DNA from: JBBQKG01 sp038326655
GTDB taxonomy: Bacteria > Actinomycetota > Thermoleophilia > Solirubrobacterales > JBBDJG01
Assembly (NCBI GenBank): GCA_038326655.1
Contig: JBBQKG010000013.1
Span: 1-64,000 of the forward strand
Direction: 5' to 3'
DNA length: 64,000 nucleotides
The notes below the pieces were generated by a model. The model had not been told where the DNA came from, did no database searches, and saw only the letters and a program-made list of their open reading frames with translations. The position numbers and the translations under genes are program-made. Of the stretch, positions 58,884 through 64,000 are shown in pieces. Numbering within the stretch: the first letter of the stretch is position 1; the number at the start of each line of letters is the position of its first letter.

Positions 58884-59096
58884 TTGCGCTTCCCCCTATG
58901 GATGCAAGCGCTGCTGGTCGTGATGTTGGCGGTCGTGCTGGGTCTGGCGGTCACGCAGGTCGTCAGCGATTGGAGCGACTGGGTCGTGCTCGGCGGCATC
59001 GTCGTCGCCGTGATCGGGACCATGATCGCCGTCAACCGGCGGCAGTACCCGACCCGCAAGCGCCGCTTCACGCGCGACTCCTCGAGCCGCTGGTAG
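58884..59096 (+). CDS. Small two-helix membrane protein
   Basis: A 70-residue protein. The TTG start at 58884 is favoured by AGGAGG at 58873-58878, 5 nt upstream. Two hydrophobic helices (about 6-22 and 28-45, GGIVVAVIGTMIAVN) are linked by SDWSDWVV and followed by a strongly basic cytoplasmic tail (RRQYPTRKRRFTR). The positive tail predicts both ends inside. No family is recognised. It lies 22 bp upstream of the GNAT gene and may be cotranscribed with it. Confidence 0.65.
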   Translation: MRFPLWMQALLVVMLAVVLGLAVTQVVSDWSDWVVLGGIVVAVIGTMIAVNRRQYPTRKRRFTRDSSSRW

Positions 59097-59118
59097 CCCC
59101 CGGGCGCAGCGCAGCCCC

Positions 59119-59736
59119 GTGACCGGCGGCCGCTTCGCGCCGCATGTCCGCAAGGCGACCCCGGCGGACGTGCCGCGGCTTGCACAAGCGCTTGCGCGGG
59201 CATTCGACGGCGACCCTCCGATGCGCTGGTTCCTCCGCGACGACCAGCGGCGCGTGGAGCAGGCGCGGCAGATGTTCGACGTGATGCTGCGCACGGTGCA
59301 CCTCGGCCGTGACGCCTGCTTTACGACCGACGATGTCAGGGGCGGGGCGCTCTGGGTGCCCCCCGGCCGCTGGCGCCTCGGCCTGCTCCAGCAGCTGCGA
59401 CTGCTGCCCGGCATGATCCGTGTGTTCGGCCGCGACCTGGCCCGCGCCCAGCGGGGCCTCACCGTGATGGACGCTCGGCATCCGCGCAAGCCGCATTGGT
59501 ATCTCGACTCACTCGGCGTCGAGCCGGAGTGGCAGGGGCGGGGACTGGGATCCGCGCTGATGCAACCGGTGCTCGAGCAGTGCGATCGCGAGCGGATGCC
59601 CGCCTACCTCAACGCCGGGTCGCCGGGGAGCCGCGACCTCTACACCCGGCACGGATTCGTCGTGACCGAGGAGTTCAGGCTGCCCGACGACGGACCGCCG
59701 CTCTGGAGGATGTGGCGCGAGCCACACCCCGGTTGA
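59119..59736 (+). CDS. GNAT family N-acetyltransferase
   Basis: A 205-residue acetyltransferase. VRKATPADVPRLAQALARAF (split at Pro) is the typical first strand-helix. HWYLDSLGVEPEWQGRGLGSALM carries the core strand 4, the beta-bulge and the acetyl-CoA loop (Q/RxxGxG/A as QGRGLG). YLNAGSPGSRDLYTRHGFVVTEEF ends the fold. The form, with DPPMRWFLRDD near the start, resembles small-molecule or puromycin-type acetyltransferases. The acceptor is unknown. GTG start at 59119. Confidence 0.87.
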   Translation: MTGGRFAPHVRKATPADVPRLAQALARAFDGDPPMRWFLRDDQRRVEQARQMFDVMLRTVHLGRDACFTTDDVRGGALWVPPGRWRLGLLQQLRLLPGMIRVFGRDLARAQRGLTVMDARHPRKPHWYLDSLGVEPEWQGRGLGSALMQPVLEQCDRERMPAYLNAGSPGSRDLYTRHGFVVTEEFRLPDDGPPLWRMWREPHPG

Positions 59737-59764
59737 ACGCCTCGCAACGGGGTAACTCGGAGTC

Positions 59765-61240
59765 GTGCGCTATTTCCACTTCTGCGCTCACGAGCAGTTC
59801 CCGCCCGAGGACCTCCTGCGGCAAGCAGTCGAGGCCGAGGCCGCGGGTTTCGACGGGATCGGCTGCTCGGACCATCTTCAGCCCTGGTGGGAGGGCGGCG
59901 AGTCCGGCCACGCCTGGGTCTGGCTCGGCGCGGCGGGACATGCCACGCACCGGGTGCCGCTCGGAACCGGGGTGACGCCGCCCGGGCCGCGCTACCACCC
60001 GGTCCTGATCGCCCAGGCGTGGGCGACGCTCGAGCGGCTGTTCCCCGGCCGGCCGTACCTGGGAGTCGGCTCGGGGGAATCACTCAACGAGTCGCCGCTG
60101 GGGGCCGACTGGCCCTCGGTCGAAGAGCAGATCGATCGCATGGAAGAGGGACTCGAGTTGATCCATCGGCTCTTCGCCGGGGAGCGCGTCACCCACCAGG
60201 GCCGTCACTTCCGAACCAAGCAGGCCTGCCTCCACACGCGCCCTGAGCGCCGGCCGCCGATCTACGTCTCCGCCTTCGGGCCGAAGGCTGCGGCGGTCGC
60301 GGCGCGGCAGGGCGACGGCCTCTGGACGCTGGCCGATCCCGAGCAGGCGCCGCGCGTGATCGACGCCTACCGTGCCGCCTGCGCCGAGGCCGGCCGGGAG
60401 CCCGGCGAGATCCTGCTGCAGGCCGGGATCTCGTGGGCCCGCGACGACGACGCGGCGCTCGAGGACGCACGTGTCTGGAAGGGCGCGCAGCCCAAGGAGT
60501 TCTACCGCGACGATTGGCACGACCCCGCGGCCATGTACGAGGAGGGCGCCCGCCAGGTCTCCGACGAGGACCCGAAGGAGGCGTTCATCATCTCGTCGGA
60601 CCCCGGGGTGCACGTCGAGCGCCTGCGCGAGGTCGAAAAGCTGGGGGCGACGATCGTGGTCGCGATGAACCGCCGAGTCCGCGATACCCCAGGTGTCGGG
60701 GAGCGGGGACCCAATCGGCGGGGGGCACGACGACTCCGTCGACTGCGGCGCCGGCTTCGACGTCGTCTAGGTCGACCGGGGCGAGGCCGTGGTCGGCTGC
60801 GAGCGCGTCAGGCCGTTAGGGACCGGCCACTAGGGACTGACGACGAGCTGGTGTTGCCCGGTGCCGAGGTTCAGCGCCAGCTCGATCCCTCCGGACACCG
60901 GCGTCACCGTTACGGGCTGCCCGTCGAGCGTCGCCGTGACCGGCCCGAATGCCCCGCGCAACGTCAGCGTGAACGGGCCCGGCCCGCTCGCCACCTCGAG
61001 GCTCGCCGTGATCGGCTGAGCGGGGTCGATCCCCATGTGGCTCGTGTCGAAGCTGATCGCCTGCAGGTTCTGGAGGTGCGCCTCGAAGCCATTCTGCCGC
61101 GCGATCGACGCACCTGGCAGGCGCACCGTGCCGGTCACCGCGGCGGGCAATGGTGGACCGGGATAGACGGACTGGTAGTCGACCGGAACGGTGCGGTTGC
61201 CGCCGAGCCCGTAGGTGGTCGCATCGACCTGGCCGAATGA
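59765..61240 (+). CDS. LLM-class F420-dependent oxidoreductase with aberrant C-terminus
   Basis: Residues 1 to about 302 (to 60670) are a luciferase-like TIM barrel of the F420-dependent glucose-6-phosphate dehydrogenase-like group: FDGIGCSDHLQPWW, LGTGVTPPGPRYHPVLIAQAWATLE (split), PYLGVGSGESLNE, FGPKAAAVAARQGDGLWTL and VEKLGATIVVAMN. The family normally ends 15-20 residues later. Here the frame instead enters an Arg-rich stretch and runs antisense into the next gene to TGA 61240. None of the three frames restores the expected end, so the real terminus is likely lost and the enzyme may be impaired. Coordinates give the open frame. Confidence 0.6.
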   Translation: MRYFHFCAHEQFPPEDLLRQAVEAEAAGFDGIGCSDHLQPWWEGGESGHAWVWLGAAGHATHRVPLGTGVTPPGPRYHPVLIAQAWATLERLFPGRPYLGVGSGESLNESPLGADWPSVEEQIDRMEEGLELIHRLFAGERVTHQGRHFRTKQACLHTRPERRPPIYVSAFGPKAAAVAARQGDGLWTLADPEQAPRVIDAYRAACAEAGREPGEILLQAGISWARDDDAALEDARVWKGAQPKEFYRDDWHDPAAMYEEGARQVSDEDPKEAFIISSDPGVHVERLREVEKLGATIVVAMNRRVRDTPGVGERGPNRRGARRLRRLRRRLRRRLGRPGRGRGRLRARQAVRDRPLGTDDELVLPGAEVQRQLDPSGHRRHRYGLPVERRRDRPECPAQRQRERARPARHLEARRDRLSGVDPHVARVEADRLQVLEVRLEAILPRDRRTWQAHRAGHRGGQWWTGIDGLVVDRNGAVAAEPVGGRIDLAE

Positions 61241-63106
61241 GCGCTCGCACGCCGTGTTGCCCGCAGCGCAGGAGTCGGTCGGAGTCCGCACCACCATGCC
61301 GCCGGCCCAGTAGGCGCCGTCGAACCGGTGCCTGAGCTGCGGCAGGTCCATCGCGGGGTAGCGCCGGTAGGCGAGCTCGACGGGCGAGAGGTCGCGGCGC
61401 GGGTGCGCGTCCAGGAAGTCACGCGTGTGCGACCACTCGTCGCCCAGGACCAGCGCGAGGTGGTCGGCCGCCGGATAGAAGTAGAAGTCGTGCGTGCGCC
61501 CGAGGTCCGTGAAGGTTTGGGCCTGGGCCAGCGCGCCCTCCGGGGGCACCAGCTCGTCCGCGCCGCTGTTGTTCATCTCGTAGGGCAGGTCGAGCGCGTT
61601 CGTGATGATGTTGTTGGTCTGCCCGGCGAACTGATAGCTGCTGGGGGGCTGCGGGTCGGCGGGCGGGATCCAGAGCTGGTAGGCCGGTGGCCCGTAGGCG
61701 GCGGCGGCGGAGAACCGGTCGGGCATCAACATGCCCATGCGATAGGTCATGTAGCCGCCCATCGAGTAGCCGCCGATCGCGGTGCGGTCGGCGTCGATCG
61801 AGAAGTGCGCGCCGGCGTCGTTCCAGGCTTCCAGCACGTCCTCGAAGCCGGAGTCGATGTACCACGTGTCCATCCCGCGGGCGAGCGGGGTGATCACGAA
61901 GCTGGAGCGCTGGTCGCCTAACTGGTTGTAGAGGTTCGGCGACACGGCCTCGTACTCGTTCTGGTTCACGTCCAGGGAGTGGCCGTTGATGAGCAGCGGG
62001 GCGGACGTTCCCGGAACGTAGTCGCGCGGGATGTAGAGACCGTAGGGCTGGTAGGGCGACCGGAACTGCGGGTCGGGGCTGCCGCCGACGTTCTGACCGG
62101 TCGGGTTCTTCAGGCTGATGCCCTCGCCGTAGGACTGCGGCGAGCGGAAGATGCGGTTGTAGAACCGCCCGGGCGTGGGCGCAAAGGGGTCGGTCGCGCC
62201 GTCTTCGAGCCGGGCGAGGTCGACGTCCTGCCCGAGCGCGGAGACGTCGTGCTGTGCCAGCGCCTGGGACTGGACCTCCTCTCCCCAGTGGCTGACCAGG
62301 CGCGTGAAGGTCTCTTGCGGGTCGAAGGCGACGTCGAAGGCTGCGCCGTTTCCGCCGGCGGGCGAGCCGCCACCGGGCCTGCTCGCGGTCGGCGACCCGG
62401 ACGGGACCTGCATGTAGCTGCCGGTCGAGGGGTCGAAGAGCCCGCTCACGAAGTACAGGCGCACGTGGCGGTCGCGCACGCCGGGCAGGTCGCGCCAGGG
62501 AATGTCGACCTCGAGCGAGTTGTCGAGCAGCTTGGTGGCCTGGAACGGCAAACGCCGGCGCTGCCCGATCCCGTTCGTGATCGTGCTGCCGGTTCCCCAG
62601 GAAGTGACGAAGTAGTCCGCGCCCGGCGCGGTCACGCCGACGCCGTCCGGCCACTGGTCGAGGTCGTAGCGGTGCTGGCCCGCGTCGATCGCGAGCGTCA
62701 CGGCGGCCGCGTCGCGCTGGAGCATGGTCTGGAGGAACACCACGAAGTGCATGCCCCAGGAGTCGGCCGCGACGCGCAGCTGGCGGATGTCGGCGGCGTT
62801 GTAGCCGTAGCGGCCGGAGTCGGTGGGATAGCGGTAGTCGCCCTGAGTGGGTGCGAGGTTGCCGCGGAAGGCAGGCTGGTTCGGCCCCTGGTCGAGGTCG
62901 GCGCCGTAGTCGTCGTAGAGCCAGTCGTCGTAGATCAGCTCGCCCTTGGAGATGCGAGTCTGACCGGACAGCATGGTCGGGTCGCCGACCCAGTCCGAGA
63001 CGTTCCCGTCGGCTCGGTGCGTGGCCCCGGCGTTGGCCGGCGTGGCGAAGGTTGCAGCAAATGCGAGCGCGAGGAGCGCGCCGAACGCGATGCGGCGCCA
63101 GTTCAT
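60830..63106 (-). CDS. Large secreted esterase/peptidase-like alpha/beta hydrolase
   Basis: A 758-residue secreted protein. The signal peptide is at 1-27 (FGALLALAFAATFATPANA). Residues about 28-270 are a beta-rich module with RADGNVSDWVGDP, DIRQLRVAADSW and FVVFLQTMLQ, like the glucodextranase-C/DOMON-type 'NVSDW' domains. A PHB-depolymerase-like alpha/beta hydrolase follows (about 350-590): YGLYIPRDYVPG, GGYSMGGYMTYRMG as nucleophile elbow, and DHLALVLGDEWSH with the likely His. The C-terminal 130 residues form an Ig-like beta domain. It digests an extracellular polymer or ester, substrate unknown. Confidence 0.82.
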   Translation of the reverse strand: MNWRRIAFGALLALAFAATFATPANAGATHRADGNVSDWVGDPTMLSGQTRISKGELIYDDWLYDDYGADLDQGPNQPAFRGNLAPTQGDYRYPTDSGRYGYNAADIRQLRVAADSWGMHFVVFLQTMLQRDAAAVTLAIDAGQHRYDLDQWPDGVGVTAPGADYFVTSWGTGSTITNGIGQRRRLPFQATKLLDNSLEVDIPWRDLPGVRDRHVRLYFVSGLFDPSTGSYMQVPSGSPTASRPGGGSPAGGNGAAFDVAFDPQETFTRLVSHWGEEVQSQALAQHDVSALGQDVDLARLEDGATDPFAPTPGRFYNRIFRSPQSYGEGISLKNPTGQNVGGSPDPQFRSPYQPYGLYIPRDYVPGTSAPLLINGHSLDVNQNEYEAVSPNLYNQLGDQRSSFVITPLARGMDTWYIDSGFEDVLEAWNDAGAHFSIDADRTAIGGYSMGGYMTYRMGMLMPDRFSAAAAYGPPAYQLWIPPADPQPPSSYQFAGQTNNIITNALDLPYEMNNSGADELVPPEGALAQAQTFTDLGRTHDFYFYPAADHLALVLGDEWSHTRDFLDAHPRRDLSPVELAYRRYPAMDLPQLRHRFDGAYWAGGMVVRTPTDSCAAGNTACERSFGQVDATTYGLGGNRTVPVDYQSVYPGPPLPAAVTGTVRLPGASIARQNGFEAHLQNLQAISFDTSHMGIDPAQPITASLEVASGPGPFTLTLRGAFGPVTATLDGQPVTVTPVSGGIELALNLGTGQHQLVVSP

Positions 63107-63189
63107 CGATTCCCCCCCTGGAGTCTCGAATTGCGCGCATTCTAACCATGCGAGGCGCCCAGTAACGTGTCCTCGATGAGGGGCGCCCG

Positions 63190-64000
63190 TTGAGCGAACG
63201 CCAGAAACGGCTCACCCTGGCAGCGTGCATCATCGGCTCGTCGATCGTGTTCATCGACGGGACCGTCGTGAACGTCGCGCTGCCGGCGATCCGGCAGGAC
63301 CTCGATACCGGCCTCGCCGACCAGCAGTGGATCGTGGAGGCGTACCTGCTCACGCTCGGCTCGCTGATTCTGATCGGAGGCTCGCTCAGCGACCTGTTCG
63401 GGCGGCGCCGGATCTTCGCGCTCGGGGCCGGCCTGTTCGGAATCACATCGTTCATGTGCGCGGTCTCGCCGACTCCGGAGCTCCTGATCGGGGCGCGCGC
63501 CCTGCAGGGCGTCGCGGGCGCGCTGCTCGTACCGAGCACGCTCGCGACGATCGTCGCCGTCTTTCCGGAATCCGAGCGTGGCCGGGCGATCGGCAGCTGG
63601 ACTGCGTGGAGCGGCATCTCGACAGTGATCGGCCCGCTCGCGGGCGGTGCGCTGATCGACGCCGCCTCCTGGCGTTGGGTGTTCGCGATCAGCCTGGTCC
63701 CGGTGGCGGTGACGCTCTACCTGATCGCGACGGCGCTGCCGAAGAGCCTCGACGAGCGCAGCGCCCACGCCCATGTCGACGTGCCCGGCGCGGTGCTCTG
63801 CGCGCTCGGTCTCGCGGGTCCGGTCTACGCGCTGATCGAGCAGCCGACCTACGGGTGGGGCGACCCGCGCGTGATCGGACCGCTGCTCGCCGGGATCCTG
63901 CTGCTGGCCGCGTTCGTCGCGCACGAGCGGCGGACACGCGAGCCGATGCTGCCACTTTCGCTCTTCTCGCGACGGAACTTCGCCGTGGGCAACCTTGCCA
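63190..64000 (+). CDS. MFS transporter, DHA2 (EmrB/QacA) family, 5' part
   Basis: 270 codons are visible and the gene runs off the window. Helix 1 has SIVFIDGTVVNVALPAI (motif D1 of 14-helix DHA2 exporters), helix 2 QWIVEAYLLTLGSLILIGG, motif A SDLFGRRRIF, motif B RALQGVAGALLVPSTLA, and motif C GPLAGGALIDAASWRWVF. These features mark a proton-driven multidrug or metabolite exporter. The start is TTG 63190, with GAGGGG 6 nt before it; the ATG at 63176 is in another frame and stops at once. It diverges from the secreted hydrolase across 83 bp. Confidence 0.9.
   Translation, partial: MSERQKRLTLAACIIGSSIVFIDGTVVNVALPAIRQDLDTGLADQQWIVEAYLLTLGSLILIGGSLSDLFGRRRIFALGAGLFGITSFMCAVSPTPELLIGARALQGVAGALLVPSTLATIVAVFPESERGRAIGSWTAWSGISTVIGPLAGGALIDAASWRWVFAISLVPVAVTLYLIATALPKSLDERSAHAHVDVPGAVLCALGLAGPVYALIEQPTYGWGDPRVIGPLLAGILLLAAFVAHERRTREPMLPLSLFSRRNFAVGNLA

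Overview
The window is very GC-rich, densely packed bacterial chromosome. Codons mostly end in G or C, GTG and TTG starts are frequent, and many neighbours share 1-4 bp (ATGA, GTGA, TGATG). Gene content points to a high-GC actinobacterium: a SigB/SigF-type sigma region 4, F420-type oxidoreductases (LLM and DDN families), a MprAB-like two-component pair, an AbiEi/DUF559 protein and a fused transaldolase-phosphoglucose isomerase. The feel is that of the deep-branching Thermoleophilia/Solirubrobacterales. This is inference, because no rRNA or tRNA is present. I saw no phage, insertion sequence, CRISPR array or replication origin.

Left part (1-28 kb): DNA repair and housekeeping. A family-5 uracil-DNA glycosylase follows a sigma factor 3' end. 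Then come an UPF0173 metallo-hydrolase, selD, a rhomboid-like protein without catalytic residues, a CstB-like persulfide dioxygenase-rhodanese fusion, a YbdK-type ligase, class I aldolase, a bolA-grxD-DUF2203 iron-sulfur trafficking cluster, ferritin, an FMN hydroxy-acid oxidase, a lemA pair and several membrane proteins. A tightly overlapping VOC / FAD oxidoreductase / second YbdK ligase / PhoD cluster follows. Next is an ECF sigma with its zinc anti-sigma, then redox enzymes, a cyclase, rpiA and a ketopantoate reductase. A short relic of an MMPL transporter lies near 27.1 kb.

Centre (28-45 kb): carbohydrate metabolism. A xylose-type CUT2 ABC transporter (permease, single-domain ATPase, lipoprotein) with an SDR sugar dehydrogenase diverges from a seven-gene plus-strand operon: Gfo/Idh/MocA dehydrogenase, transketolase, transaldolase-phosphoglucose isomerase, 6-phosphogluconate dehydrogenase, glucose-6-phosphate dehydrogenase, HAD phosphatase and ROK glucokinase. 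Together with rpiA and the aldolase this covers nearly the whole pentose phosphate pathway, but no 6-phosphogluconolactonase is visible. A GH15 glucoamylase/trehalase and an aldose 1-epimerase flank it, so the block appears to feed glucans and pentoses into the pathway.

Right part (45-64 kb): a mixed accessory-like region. It holds an AbiEi/DUF559 protein, a molybdopterin oxidoreductase, a metallophosphoesterase, a two-component system next to a degenerate GGDEF protein that keeps its c-di-GMP I-site, a glycerophosphodiesterase, and gloA. A displaced copy of the gloA 3' end marks a probable insertion carrying a DDN-type nitroreductase. Then come SnoaL/NTF2 proteins, secreted hypothetical proteins, a universal stress protein, a GNAT, an LLM oxidoreductase with an aberrant C-terminus, a large secreted esterase-like protein and the 5' part of a DHA2 drug-efflux transporter.

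No stretch over 300 bases lacks a gene. The longest gaps, roughly 115-130 bases, are the divergent regions at 32161-32289 and 51049-51174.
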